A DNA stretch of 64,000 nucleotides from assembly GCF_041675725.1 (NCBI RefSeq), contig NZ_JBAYTI010000001.1, positions 54,628-118,627 of the forward strand, in the 5' to 3' direction. This document shows, in pieces, positions 41,402 to 50,640 of the stretch. Below the pieces are notes generated by a model. It worked only from the letters and a program-made list of their open reading frames with translations. It made no database searches and had not been told where the DNA came from. Positions within the stretch are counted from its first letter, which is position 1, and each line of letters starts with the position of its first letter. The position numbers and the translations under genes were made by a program. Origin of the DNA: Castellaniella sp041675725. GTDB taxonomy: Bacteria; Pseudomonadota; Gammaproteobacteria; Burkholderiales; Burkholderiaceae_B.

Positions 41402-42156
41402 TGGTCTGGCTGCGCTCTACAGCCTACATGGCGTTCCTGGTGGTCACCGTCGTCCCCTACGCGATCTGCTGCGTCCTGTGGGCGCCACTGCCGTTGGGGT
41501 GGCGCTACCGTCTCACCCTGGGCTGGCCCGCCATGGCCTTGTGGGGTGCCAAGGTCATTCTGGGCATGCGCTATCAGGCGCTGGGGCGCGAGCATCTCCC
41601 CGACGGGCCGGCCATCATCCTGTCCAAACACCAGTCCGCCTGGGAAACGCTGTACTTTGCCGTCAAGCTGCCGCGAGACGTGGTCTTCGTCTACAAGAAA
41701 GAGCTGCATTACGTGCCGTTCTTCGGCTGGAGCCTGGCCCTGCTGAGCATGATCCCCATCGACCGCACCAAAGGGCGCGAGTCATTCGACCAGGTGGTGC
41801 GCACGGGCAGCCGCCGGCTGGCCGAAGGCCGCTGGCCGGTGTTGTTCCCCGAAGGCACGCGGGTCGCCCCGGGGGAAACGGGCCGCTACAAGCAGGGCGG
41901 CACCCTGCTGGCCTGCAAGACCGGGGTCCCGGTGGTACCGGTGGCCCACAACGCGGGCGAATGCTGGCCCCGCAACGCGTTTCTCAAGACCCCCGGCCTG
42001 GTCACGGTATCCTTCGGCCCGCCCATTTCTCCCGAAGGCCATAGCCCGGCCAGCCTGAACCGGGCCGTACGCGACTGGATCGAGGCCGAGATGCGCCGCC
42101 TGAATCCCGAACGCTATGCCGGCGAACGGGTGGACATCGCGCCCGCAGCCCGCTGA
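41401..42156 (+). CDS. plsC: 1-acyl-sn-glycerol-3-phosphate acyltransferase
   Basis: A 251-residue membrane-bound acyltransferase that makes phosphatidic acid. An N-terminal hydrophobic segment (TAYMAFLVVTVVPYAICCVL) anchors it. The catalytic block is SKHQSAWETLYF, an HxxxxE variant of the usual HxxxxD, and the glycerophosphate-binding motif is LFPEGTRVAPGETGRYK. It begins on the last base of the gmhB stop codon. Phospholipid and LPS-core steps thus share one operon. Confidence 0.93.
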   Translation: MVWLRSTAYMAFLVVTVVPYAICCVLWAPLPLGWRYRLTLGWPAMALWGAKVILGMRYQALGREHLPDGPAIILSKHQSAWETLYFAVKLPRDVVFVYKKELHYVPFFGWSLALLSMIPIDRTKGRESFDQVVRTGSRRLAEGRWPVLFPEGTRVAPGETGRYKQGGTLLACKTGVPVVPVAHNAGECWPRNAFLKTPGLVTVSFGPPISPEGHSPASLNRAVRDWIEAEMRRLNPERYAGERVDIAPAAR

Positions 42157-42198
42157 ATTTTGCGTATGATGGATAGGTGACTACAAAGGAGCATCGCC

Positions 42199-42594
42199 AT
42201 GCGTTTGTTGCACACCATGCTGCGAGTCGGCAATCTCGAGCGTTCACTCATGTTTTACACCGAGATCCTGGGCATGCAGCTGTTGCGCCGCAAGGATTAC
42301 CCCGACGGCCGGTTCACCCTGGCCTTCGTGGGCTACCAGCCCGAATCCGATGGGGCGGTCATCGAGCTCACCCATAACTGGGAAACCTCCGAATATGATC
42401 TGGGCAACGGCTACGGCCACATCGCCATCGAAGTCGAAGACGCCTACGATACCTGCGCCACCATCAAGGCGCGGGGGGGCCTGGTCGTGCGCGACGCGGG
42501 CCCCATGAAACACGGCACCACCGTCATCGCCTTCGTCGAAGATCCAGACGGCTACAAGATCGAGCTCATCCAGCGCGACAGCCGGGCCAACTGA
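42199..42594 (+). CDS. gloA: Lactoylglutathione lyase (glyoxalase I)
   Basis: A 131-residue metal enzyme that isomerises the methylglyoxal-glutathione adduct. The metal-binding pattern is visible in MRLLHTMLRVGNLERSLMFY (first His), VIELTHNWETSEYDLGNG (Glu), YGHIAIEVEDAYDTC (His) and IAFVEDPDGYKIELIQR (Glu). The length is normal for the Ni-type enzyme. AAAGGAG precedes the start. It lies 42 bp after plsC and 23 bp before the potC-like gene. Confidence 0.95.
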   Translation: MRLLHTMLRVGNLERSLMFYTEILGMQLLRRKDYPDGRFTLAFVGYQPESDGAVIELTHNWETSEYDLGNGYGHIAIEVEDAYDTCATIKARGGLVVRDAGPMKHGTTVIAFVEDPDGYKIELIQRDSRAN

Positions 42595-42617
42595 CTACAA
42601 ACCGCTTCCCACGAGAC

Positions 42618-43448
42618 ATGCTAAGAAAAACCTTTCCCAGCTATGCCACCTGGCTGGATCGCACGTGGTTCTATGCCTACACCACCCTGTGCGTGCTGGT
42701 CCTGTTGTTCCTGCTGCTGCCCGAACTCACCATCATTCCGCTGTCGTTCAACCAGGACACCTTCCTGATCTACCCGATCAAAGAGTTCTCGCTGCGCTGG
42801 TACGCCGAGTTCTTCCAGTCCGACGTCTGGATGCGCGCCACCAAAAACACCTTCATCATTGCGCCGGCCGCTACCCTCATCGCCACCGTGCTGGGCACGC
42901 TGGCCGCCGCCGGCATGACGCTCTACGAATTCAAGGGCAAGGGCATCATCACGGCGATCCTGATCTCGCCCATGATCGTGCCGCTGGTGGTCACCGGCCT
43001 TGGCATCTACCTGTTCTTCGCCCCGTACGGCCTGGTCAACAGCTACGTCAGCATCATCATCGCCCACGCGGCGTTGGGCACGCCATTCGTGTTCATTACC
43101 GTTCTGGCCACCATGCAGGGGTTCGACAAAAACCTCACCAAAGCCGGCTACAGCCTGGGGGCGGGCCGGCTGCGCACGTTCTTCGACATCACGCTGCCCA
43201 TCATCGCGCCGGGCGTCATATCCGGGGCGGTGTTTGCCTTTGCCACGTCATTCGACGAAATCGTGGTCGTATTGTTCCTGGCGGGCCCCGAGCAGGTCAC
43301 GCTGCCGCGCCAGATGTTCAATGGCGTACGCGAAAACATCAACCCGACCATCGCCGTGGTGGCCACCATCCTGATGGTGTTTTCCACCACGTTGCTGCTC
43401 ACCCTGCTGTGGCTGCGGGCCCGGGCCAAACGGCGCACCGGTACCTGA
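42618..43448 (+). CDS. Polyamine ABC transporter permease, PotC-like
   Basis: A 276-residue inner-membrane permease with six hydrophobic segments. It starts TWFYAYTTLCVLVLLFLLLP. The cytoplasmic EAA-type coupling loop is AGYSLGAGRLRTFFDITLPI with IAPG following, and the later segment FATSFDEIVVVLFLAGPEQV is typical of PotC/PotI. It lies downstream of gloA, while the matching ATPase, binding protein and PotB-like permease are 3.7-7 kb away beyond an acyl-CoA ligase and an aminotransferase. It is the only PotC-like gene visible, so it probably completes that transporter. Confidence 0.88.
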   Translation: MLRKTFPSYATWLDRTWFYAYTTLCVLVLLFLLLPELTIIPLSFNQDTFLIYPIKEFSLRWYAEFFQSDVWMRATKNTFIIAPAATLIATVLGTLAAAGMTLYEFKGKGIITAILISPMIVPLVVTGLGIYLFFAPYGLVNSYVSIIIAHAALGTPFVFITVLATMQGFDKNLTKAGYSLGAGRLRTFFDITLPIIAPGVISGAVFAFATSFDEIVVVLFLAGPEQVTLPRQMFNGVRENINPTIAVVATILMVFSTTLLLTLLWLRARAKRRTGT

Positions 43449-43518
43449 ACGGGCTGGGTCGCGGCGTTGGGCCGCTACCGTGCCTGCGCCCGCACCCCAA
43501 CGGGGCCGGCGCCAGCAT

Positions 43519-45147
43519 TCAGCTGGATGCGCCCGCCTGTATGGCCTCATAGGCCGCGCGCAGCTCGCGCTTCAGCACCTTGCCAATCTCGCTGCGCGGC
43601 AAGAGGCCGGCCAGGCATACGTCGGCCACGCGCTGCACCTTGCCCACCCGCGCGTTCAGCCACGTCTTGAGCTGCCCGGCGTCTGGCGCCGTACCCGCGC
43701 GGGCCACCACGAAAGCCACGGGCGTCTCGCCCCAGCGCTCGGACGGCACGCCCACCACGGCACAGTCCGCCACAAGCGGGTGCTGCCGCAGCACCGTCTC
43801 GATGTCAACCGGATAGACATTGAAGCCGCCGCTGATGATCATGTCCTTGAGCCGGTCGCCCAGGATGATGAAGCCGTCATCATCCAGCCGGCCCACGTCG
43901 CCACTGCGCAAGTAACGCTGCCCGGCTTCATCGAACCATTCGATCGCGCGGGTCTGGTCGGGCATGTGGTGGTATTCGTTCATCATCAGATTCGAACGCC
44001 CGACCATCTCGCCCTGGGCGCCGGGCGGCAGTTCCCGCCCCTGGCCATCGATGAAACGGATATCGGCCCCCTGGGCGGGCCGCCCGACCGTGTGCAACTT
44101 GTCGGGGTGCTCGTGACAGCGCAATTCGCTGCTCACCCCCCCTTCGGTCAGGCCGTAGTATTCGACCAGGGGGCCCGGCCAGCGCCGCAGGATCTCGGCC
44201 TTGAGCGCGGCCGAGAACGGCGCGCTGGTACAGAATTTGTATCGCAGGCTGCGCAGGTCGGCTCGATCGAATGCCGCATGATCGAGCAGGCGCCGATATT
44301 GCACCGGCACCAGCATCGCATGCGTGGCCCGGTGCTGCTCGGCCAGTTGCAGGTAGTGGCCGGCGTCGAATTTGCGCATCAACACCACGGTGCCGCCCAG
44401 GGCCAGCGTGGGCATGACGGCAATCAGCGTCGTGTTGGAATACAGCGGCGTGGCGCACAGCGACACGGCCTGCTGGTCATACCCATTGCGGATGGCCCGG
44501 CGCACCTGCATCCAGCGCATCAGCCACGACTGCACGATGCCCTTGGGCAGCCCCGTGGTGCCCGAGGAATAGATCAGGTTGAAGGGCGACTGCGGCCCTG
44601 GCTCGAACGGGGTTGGCAGTGCGCCGGGCGCAGCCAGCCAGCGGGACCACGGCACGCCCGCCACCGGGGCATCATCCAGCGCCACGCATGGCGTGCCCAC
44701 ACGGGGCTGCCAGGCCGCTGCCACGGATGTATCGCGCAGCAGGAGCTTGGCACCCGCGTTTTCGAGCATGCCGTCCAGTTGCGCCGCGCTGGCCGACGGC
44801 GCCAATGGCGCGACCACCATCCCCGCCAGCAGCGCCCCGGCAAACCCCTGCAGGTATTCGATCGACGTACCTGCGCAGATGGCCACGCCGTCGCCCGGCT
44901 GCAGGCCATCGTCTTGCAGGCGGCACGCCACGCGCTGCATGGTTGCATACAGCTCGCCATAACAGACCCGACGGTCCTCGAGTATCAATGCCGGGTGGTC
45001 GGGACGCACCTGCGCATGGCGCCCGACCAGATCGGTGATCGCCGCGAAGCCGAGCGCCTGCAGCCGTTTCTTTTCGGCCCGCGCTTCGGCCTGCGCGAGA
45101 TCATGGGCAGGATTCCCGGACCGGTTCGACACGACAGACTCAGCCAT
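43519..45147 (-). CDS. AMP-dependent acyl-CoA synthetase/ligase
   Basis: A 542-residue adenylate-forming enzyme that activates a carboxylic acid to its CoA ester. The P-loop-like AMP motif is LIYSSGTTGLPKGIVQSW. YYGLTEGGVSSELRCH is the A5 motif, YLRSGDVGRLDDDGFIILGD is A7, and RLKDMIISGGFNVYPVDIE with RSEIGKVLKRELR carries the catalytic Lys. ATG 45147 is chosen; an upstream frame to 45477 has no conserved content. It converges on the potC-like gene and faces the aminotransferase across a 458-bp gap. The acid substrate is unknown; aromatic or medium-chain acids are possible. Confidence 0.9.
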   Translation of the reverse strand: MAESVVSNRSGNPAHDLAQAEARAEKKRLQALGFAAITDLVGRHAQVRPDHPALILEDRRVCYGELYATMQRVACRLQDDGLQPGDGVAICAGTSIEYLQGFAGALLAGMVVAPLAPSASAAQLDGMLENAGAKLLLRDTSVAAAWQPRVGTPCVALDDAPVAGVPWSRWLAAPGALPTPFEPGPQSPFNLIYSSGTTGLPKGIVQSWLMRWMQVRRAIRNGYDQQAVSLCATPLYSNTTLIAVMPTLALGGTVVLMRKFDAGHYLQLAEQHRATHAMLVPVQYRRLLDHAAFDRADLRSLRYKFCTSAPFSAALKAEILRRWPGPLVEYYGLTEGGVSSELRCHEHPDKLHTVGRPAQGADIRFIDGQGRELPPGAQGEMVGRSNLMMNEYHHMPDQTRAIEWFDEAGQRYLRSGDVGRLDDDGFIILGDRLKDMIISGGFNVYPVDIETVLRQHPLVADCAVVGVPSERWGETPVAFVVARAGTAPDAGQLKTWLNARVGKVQRVADVCLAGLLPRSEIGKVLKRELRAAYEAIQAGASS

Positions 45148-45605
45148 TTTGCATTCAGCGACAAGGACGGACAAGATAGGTCGAACATGATACACGCCCT
45201 GCGCTACACACCCCGCGCCCGACGGCCGGCACGCGCCGGGTGCGTGTCGGGTGCGTGCCTTGACACTGCCTGCGGCCTGAGTGATGATGTTAGGGTCGGA
45301 GCCGTGGTTTCTGGGTCCTGATGGCATGCCGCCCGTTGTCGGGCGGCCACGTAGGTTCAGGTCCAGGATGCAATTTTTCCAGCAGTCCTTCATGTTGTAC
45401 GCAGAACACATCCTCATTCCAGACACCAGGTTTCTTTCAGGCCAGCGGTACGAAAACGCCCACACCATGGTCGCCATGGCCGAAACCCCCCAGATCCTTG
45501 CCAGCCGTCGCCGGCGCCGGGCGCCCTACAGGCCCGAAGCGGGCGGCCGCACGCTCCATGGCGGCCGGCTGCAACCCCAAGATTGAACCCTCACAGGAAA
45601 GTCAT
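45148..45605. promoter_or_regulatory. 458-bp divergent intergenic region with a candidate promoter for the aminotransferase
   Basis: No gene is supported between the acyl-CoA ligase and the aminotransferase. On the plus strand TTGACA (45260-45265) and GATGAT (45283-45288) are 17 bp apart, a plausible sigma70 promoter with a leader of about 310 nt. The short open frame 45281-45586 in this leader has no recognisable content. The ligase promoter was not identified. Confidence 0.4.
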
Positions 45606-46967
45606 ATGTCAACATTGTCACCACTGGCCAGTTCGGATGCCCAGCATCAACTGCACTCCTATACCAACATGGTGCAGCTTCGCAAAGAAGGCTCGATGAT
45701 CATCGAGCGCGGCGACGGCATCTACGTGTTCGACCAGGCCGGCAAACGCTACATCGAAGGCCTGTCCGGCCTCTGGAGCGTGGCGCTGGGCTTCAGCGAA
45801 CCGCGCCTTGCCGAAGTCGCATACAAGCAGATGAAGGAACTGCCCTTCTATCACACGTTCTCACACAAGACCAACATTCCGTCGATCGAACTGGCCAACA
45901 AGCTGGTGCAGCTCACGCGGGGCAAGATGGCGCAGGCTTTCTTCACCAACTCGGGATCCGAAGCCAATGACACCATCGTCAAGCTCGTGTGGTATTACAA
46001 CAATGCCCTGGGGCGCAAAGACAAAAAGAAAATCATCGCACGCAAGCTGGGCTACCATGGCGTCACGATCGCGGCGGGCAGCCTCACCGGCATGGAACGC
46101 AACCACAAAGACTTCGACCTGCCGCTGCCCCGGATCCTGCACACCAGCACCCCCTATTGGTATCGCAATGCCCAGCCGGGCGAATCCGAGGCCGACTACG
46201 CCACGCGCTGCGCCCAGGAACTCGAAGACATGATCCTGCGCGAAGGCCCGGATACCGTCGCGGCGTTCATCGGCGAGCCCATCATCGGCGCCGGGGGCGT
46301 GATCGTTCCGCCCGACACCTACTGGCAGAAAGTCCAGGAAGTCTGCCGCAAATACGACGTGCTGGTCATCGCCGACGAGGTCATCACCGCCTTCGGGCGC
46401 ACGGGTCACATGTTCGCCTCCGACCTCTACGACATCAAGCCCGATTTCATGACGCTGTCCAAACAGATCACGTCGTCCTACCTGCCTCTTTCCGCCGTGC
46501 TGATGAACCAGAAGGTGGCTGACGTCATCAGCAACCATTCGGGCACCGTGGGTGTCTTCGGGCACGGCTATACCGCCAGCGGCCACCCGGTGTGCACGGC
46601 CGTCGGCCTGGAAAACATCCACATCATCGAAGAACGCAACCTGGTCGAGAACGCCCGCACCACGGGCAAGGTGCTGCAGGACGGCCTGCGCACACTGGCC
46701 GACCACCCCCTGGTGGGCGAAGTGCGCGGCGAAGGGCTGATCGCCGCGGTCGAACTGGTGGCCGACAAAAAAACCCGTGCGCCCTTCGACCCGGCGCTCA
46801 AGGTGGGGCCGCGCCTTCAGCAGCGCTGCCAGGACAACGGCTTGATTCTGCGCGGCATCGGCGAAAGCATTGCCTTCTGCCCGCCGCTCATCACCACGGC
46901 GCAGCAGGCCGAAGACATCGTCGCCATTTTCAAGCAGTCCATCAACGAGCTCCAAGAGGAACTCTGA
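45606..46967 (+). CDS. Class III (putrescine/GABA-type) pyridoxal-phosphate aminotransferase
   Basis: A 453-residue PLP enzyme. The family blocks include GIYVFDQAGKRYIEGLSGLW, AQAFFTNSGSEANDTIVKLV, GYHGVTIAAGSLTGMERNHK and LVIADEVITAFGRTGHMFAS. The PLP-binding Lys is in MTLSKQITSSYLPLSAVLM. This pattern is closest to the SpuC/putrescine-pyruvate or GABA-pyruvate group. AGGAAAG precedes ATG 45606; the frame upstream is not conserved. It is followed by potA-potD-potB, so a role in degrading imported putrescine is likely. Confidence 0.92.
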   Translation: MSTLSPLASSDAQHQLHSYTNMVQLRKEGSMIIERGDGIYVFDQAGKRYIEGLSGLWSVALGFSEPRLAEVAYKQMKELPFYHTFSHKTNIPSIELANKLVQLTRGKMAQAFFTNSGSEANDTIVKLVWYYNNALGRKDKKKIIARKLGYHGVTIAAGSLTGMERNHKDFDLPLPRILHTSTPYWYRNAQPGESEADYATRCAQELEDMILREGPDTVAAFIGEPIIGAGGVIVPPDTYWQKVQEVCRKYDVLVIADEVITAFGRTGHMFASDLYDIKPDFMTLSKQITSSYLPLSAVLMNQKVADVISNHSGTVGVFGHGYTASGHPVCTAVGLENIHIIEERNLVENARTTGKVLQDGLRTLADHPLVGEVRGEGLIAAVELVADKKTRAPFDPALKVGPRLQQRCQDNGLILRGIGESIAFCPPLITTAQQAEDIVAIFKQSINELQEEL

Positions 46968-47117
46968 TCCGTGTCCGGCGCCCACCAGGCCTGGCGCAGC
47001 CGATGCCGGCGGCGCCTGGTCCAAGTCTCGAACCCGATCCAGCGCTTGGCGGTGGTATAGTTCGAGACTTTGGCGGCGTTTTGCGCGCAATTCTCATGCA
47101 AACGGGAACCATTCGAC

Positions 47118-48209
47118 ATGCCGAACAGCAGTAACGAGGTACTCGTCAGTTTTCGCCAGGTACAGAAGTCATACGATGGCACCAGCCTGGTCGTGGTCGA
47201 TCTGAATCTCGACATCTACAAGGGTGAATTCCTGTCCCTGCTGGGCCCGTCCGGTTCCGGCAAGACGACCTCGCTGATGATGCTGGCGGGGTTCGAAGAG
47301 CCCAGCGGCGGCACCATCACCCTGCAGGGCCGTGACTTGCACGATGTGCCTCCGCACAGCCGCAACCTGGGCATGGTGTTCCAGAACTACGCCCTGTTCC
47401 CGCACATGACGCTGTACAAGAACATCGAATACCCGCTGAAGGTTCGCAAAATGCCGACCGACGAGCGGCGCGCCCGGGTACAGAAGGCGCTCGACATGGT
47501 CGAGATGGGCGAATACGCCAACCGGTATCCCGGCCAGATCTCGGGGGGCCAGAAGCAGCGGATCGCCCTGGCGCGCGCGCTGGTGTTCGAACCCTCTGTG
47601 GTGCTGATGGACGAGCCCCTCGGGGCGCTCGACAAAAAACTGCGCGAACGCATGCAGCTCGAGCTCAAAGACCTGCACAAGATGCTGGGCATCACGTTCT
47701 TGTATGTCACGCACGACCAAAGCGAAGCGCTCACCATGAGCGACCGCATCGCGATATTCAACCATGGCGTGATCCAGCAGGTCGACGTCCCCGAAGTCCT
47801 GTACGAAGAGCCGCGCAACCGCTTCGTGGCCGGCTTCATGGGCGACAGCATCCAGATCGAAGGCGTGCTGACGGCCATCGACGGCGATTACTGTACGGTG
47901 CGCCTGTCCGAGGACCAGGTGTTGCGCGGCTTGAACGTGCACTCGCTGGCCAGCGGCACGTCCTGCGTGATCGCGATCCGCCCGGAGCGGGTGACCCTGA
48001 CGCCCAACGCCGACAACAACCACTTCATCGCCAACTTCGAGGAAGACGTCTACCAGGGCGACCACATCCGGGCACAATTCCGCCTGTCGCAAGGCGGCGA
48101 CAAGATTTTTGTAAAAATTCCGTTGCAGGAATCGACTCGTCCTCGAACCGAAAAAGCACCACACAGGCTCTATGTGGAACCTTGCTTCGTACGAGTCCTT
48201 GAGCCATGA
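47118..48209 (+). CDS. Polyamine ABC transporter ATP-binding protein, PotA-like
   Basis: A 363-residue ATPase. Walker A is LLGPSGSGKTTSLMMLAGFE, the signature is ISGGQKQRIALARALVFEPS, and Walker B is VVLMDEPLGALDKKLRERM; the switch His lies in YVTHDQSEALTMSDRIAIFN. The C-terminal TOBE-like part (about 270-363) is the regulatory domain of PotA/PotG. ATG 47118 is used. It has a 35-bp gap to potD and likely drives the permeases at 42618 and 49408. Confidence 0.94.
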   Translation: MPNSSNEVLVSFRQVQKSYDGTSLVVVDLNLDIYKGEFLSLLGPSGSGKTTSLMMLAGFEEPSGGTITLQGRDLHDVPPHSRNLGMVFQNYALFPHMTLYKNIEYPLKVRKMPTDERRARVQKALDMVEMGEYANRYPGQISGGQKQRIALARALVFEPSVVLMDEPLGALDKKLRERMQLELKDLHKMLGITFLYVTHDQSEALTMSDRIAIFNHGVIQQVDVPEVLYEEPRNRFVAGFMGDSIQIEGVLTAIDGDYCTVRLSEDQVLRGLNVHSLASGTSCVIAIRPERVTLTPNADNNHFIANFEEDVYQGDHIRAQFRLSQGGDKIFVKIPLQESTRPRTEKAPHRLYVEPCFVRVLEP

Positions 48210-48244
48210 CACCAATGAGCCATAAAACACACAGGAGATACCCG

Positions 48245-49282
48245 ATGCATTTGAAACTCACCAGCACACTGCTTTTAGGCGCCGCACTGGCATGGGGCGG
48301 CGCGGCCCACGCCCGAGACCTCACGGTCGTAAACTTTGGCGGCGCGGGGGGCGCTGCCCAGAAATCGGCGTGGTTCGACCACTACACCAAGGACACCGGC
48401 AAACCCATCATCGAAGTCGCCTACAATGGCGAGCAAGCCAAAATCAAGGCCATGGTGGATGCCAACAACGTCGTCTGGGACGTCATCGAGGGTGAAACCG
48501 GTTCCATGCCACAAGGCTGCGAATCCGGCGTCTACGAAGACATCGACTGGGCCAGCATACTCGATGCCGACGACTTCCTGCCGGGCGCGCTCGAGTATTG
48601 CGGCGTGGGCACCTGGGTGTGGGGCTACGTCATGACCTACAACACCGAACTCACCAAGGAAGCCCCCACCAGCTGGGCCGATTTCTGGAACGTCGAGAAA
48701 TTCCCCGGCAAGCGCGGCATGCGCAAGACCGCGCTCTACAACATCGAACCCGCGCTGGTCGCCGATGGTGTGCCGGTCGAAGACGTCTACAAGGTGCTGT
48801 CCACCCCAGAAGGCATCGATCGCGCCTTCAAGAAGCTCGACGAACTCAAGCCGCACATCCAGTGGTGGGAAGCCGGGTCGCAACCCGTCCAGCTGCTCGC
48901 CGCGGGCGACGTCGTCATGTCCCCGGTCTACAACGGCCGCGTCTTCGATGCCCAAAAGGAAGGCTACCCGCTGAAGGCCGTCTGGAATGCCAGCCTGTAT
49001 GACTACGACTACTGGGTCGTCCCCACCGGCTCGCCCAACAAGGAACAGGCGATCGAGTTCATCAAGTACATCACGGCGCCCGATCAGCAGGCACGGGCGG
49101 CAGCTGCCATCCCGTATGGTCCGGTAACCAAATCGGGTCTGGCCAAGGTCAGCCCCGAGGTCCTGGCCCAGCTGCCCAATGCGCCTGAAAACGCCAAGAA
49201 TGCGATTCGCAACAACATCGAGTTCTGGGCGGATCATGGCGAAGAGCTCGAGCAGCGTTTTGCCGCATGGGCTGCGCAGTAA
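48245..49282 (+). CDS. Polyamine ABC transporter periplasmic substrate-binding protein, PotD/PotF-like
   Basis: A 345-residue exported protein. The signal peptide is MHLKLTSTLLLGAALAWGGA, cut after AHA. The mature part begins RDLTVVNFGGAGGAAQKSAW, with further family features ETGSMPQGCESGVYEDIDWA, WVWGYVMTYNTELTKEAPTS and YDYDYWVVPTGSPNKEQAIE. This is the extracellular solute-binding family 1 pattern of putrescine/spermidine binders. AGGAG lies nine bases upstream of the start. The exact polyamine cannot be read. Confidence 0.92.
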   Translation: MHLKLTSTLLLGAALAWGGAAHARDLTVVNFGGAGGAAQKSAWFDHYTKDTGKPIIEVAYNGEQAKIKAMVDANNVVWDVIEGETGSMPQGCESGVYEDIDWASILDADDFLPGALEYCGVGTWVWGYVMTYNTELTKEAPTSWADFWNVEKFPGKRGMRKTALYNIEPALVADGVPVEDVYKVLSTPEGIDRAFKKLDELKPHIQWWEAGSQPVQLLAAGDVVMSPVYNGRVFDAQKEGYPLKAVWNASLYDYDYWVVPTGSPNKEQAIEFIKYITAPDQQARAAAAIPYGPVTKSGLAKVSPEVLAQLPNAPENAKNAIRNNIEFWADHGEELEQRFAAWAAQ

Positions 49283-49339
49283 ATTCGCACGCACCATGAC
49301 CCCCGGCCAGCTGGAGACCGAATCCAGCAGGCTGGGGGG

Positions 49340-49360
49340 CCGGCGGCGTTCTGCCGCCGG
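49340..49360 (+). promoter_or_regulatory. Stem-loop between potD-like and potB-like genes
   Basis: CCGGCGGC, loop GTTCT, GCCGCCGG form a perfect 8-bp GC stem 57 bp after the potD stop. There is no T-tract, so it is not a full intrinsic terminator. Such hairpins after a binding-protein gene often protect the upstream mRNA or limit read-through, which raises binding-protein yield. Confidence 0.55.
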
Positions 49361-49407
49361 TCGCCTGGGCGGCGATACGCTGACCGTCGGAACAGAGGTA
49401 ACCAAGG

Positions 49408-50640
49408 ATGGAACTGACTGCGCCTGACAGTGCAGCACTGCTGGCAAGCACACTGCGTGAAAAGCGTCGTGTGCGCCGGCGCGCAATTTTTCTGATTGCG
49501 CCCCTGATGCTGTTTCTGCTGATTCTGTTCATTGTGCCCATCGGTACGCTCCTGGTGCGCGCAATGGCCAACCCCGAGGTCGTGGCGGGCCTGCCCCAGA
49601 CCGTCAGGGCGCTGGCTCAGTGGGATCGCCAGTCACCGGTGCCGGAAGCCGGCTTCAACGCGCTGGCCCACGACCTGGCTGCGATCCGTGGCGACCGCAA
49701 GGCCGGCGATCTGTCGCGCCGGCTGAACTACGAAATTCCCGGCTATCGCTCTCTGATCTTCAAAACCATCAACCGGTTGCCCAAGGAGATGTCCGAGAGC
49801 CAGCAGTTTGGTTCGAGCGATATCCTCAAGATCGACAAACGCTGGGCCGACCTGAAATACTGGCACGCCATCGCACGCAACAGCTCTGCATGGACGCCCT
49901 ATTACCTGCTGACGTCCCTGGACCTGCACGTCAATGACGACGGAAAGATCGCCCGCGTGCCGCCGGACCAGTCGGCATTCGTCAGCATCTTCGCGCGCAC
50001 GTTCGAGATCAGCCTGATCACCACGCTCATTTGCCTGGTGCTGGGCTACGCACTGGCCTACTGGATGGTGCGCATGCCCGACAACATGGCAAACGTGGTG
50101 TTCGTCATCATCCTGATCCCGTTCTGGACGTCGGTGCTCGTGCGCATATCGGCCTGGATCGTGATCCTGCAGCGGCAGGGCCTGATCAACACCCTGCTGA
50201 TGAAGCTGTCCCTGACCGACGAACCCATTCCGTTGCTGTTCAACCGCACGGGCGTCTACATCGCCATGATCCAGGTCCTGCTGCCCTACATGATCTTGCC
50301 GATCTACAGCGTCATGAAATCCGTTTCGCCCAACCTGGAGCGCGCCGCCGTGTCGCTCGGCAGCCATCCGCTGCAGGCCTTCATCCGCATCTACCTGCCG
50401 CAGACCTACCGCGGCATCGCATCCGGTTCGCTGCTGGTCTTCATCATCGCCGTCGGCTACTACATCACCCCGGCGCTGGTGGGCGGCGCAAGCGACCAGT
50501 TCATCAGCTACTACGTGGCCTACTTCACCGACACCACGATCAACTGGGGCATGGCAAGCGCCCTGGGCCTGCTGCTGCTGGCCAGCACCTTCATCATCTA
50601 TACCTGTTACCGGTATTTTTCCGAGGAAGACGCCCTGTGA
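49408..50640 (+). CDS. Polyamine ABC transporter permease, PotB-like
   Basis: A 410-residue inner-membrane permease. The first membrane segment is AIFLIAPLMLFLLILFIVPI. A large periplasmic insertion (about 55-185) follows, then five more segments. The coupling loop is ERAAVSLGSHPLQAFIRIYL with PQTYRG. The insertion makes it longer than E. coli PotB (about 285) and is known from related betaproteobacterial permeases. Its stop overlaps the next gene's GTG start (GTGA). Confidence 0.92.
   Translation: MELTAPDSAALLASTLREKRRVRRRAIFLIAPLMLFLLILFIVPIGTLLVRAMANPEVVAGLPQTVRALAQWDRQSPVPEAGFNALAHDLAAIRGDRKAGDLSRRLNYEIPGYRSLIFKTINRLPKEMSESQQFGSSDILKIDKRWADLKYWHAIARNSSAWTPYYLLTSLDLHVNDDGKIARVPPDQSAFVSIFARTFEISLITTLICLVLGYALAYWMVRMPDNMANVVFVIILIPFWTSVLVRISAWIVILQRQGLINTLLMKLSLTDEPIPLLFNRTGVYIAMIQVLLPYMILPIYSVMKSVSPNLERAAVSLGSHPLQAFIRIYLPQTYRGIASGSLLVFIIAVGYYITPALVGGASDQFISYYVAYFTDTTINWGMASALGLLLLASTFIIYTCYRYFSEEDAL

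Noticed and set aside
45281..45586. 101-codon open frame before the aminotransferase
   Set aside because: No ribosome site or conserved content; it lies in the probable leader of the aminotransferase gene.
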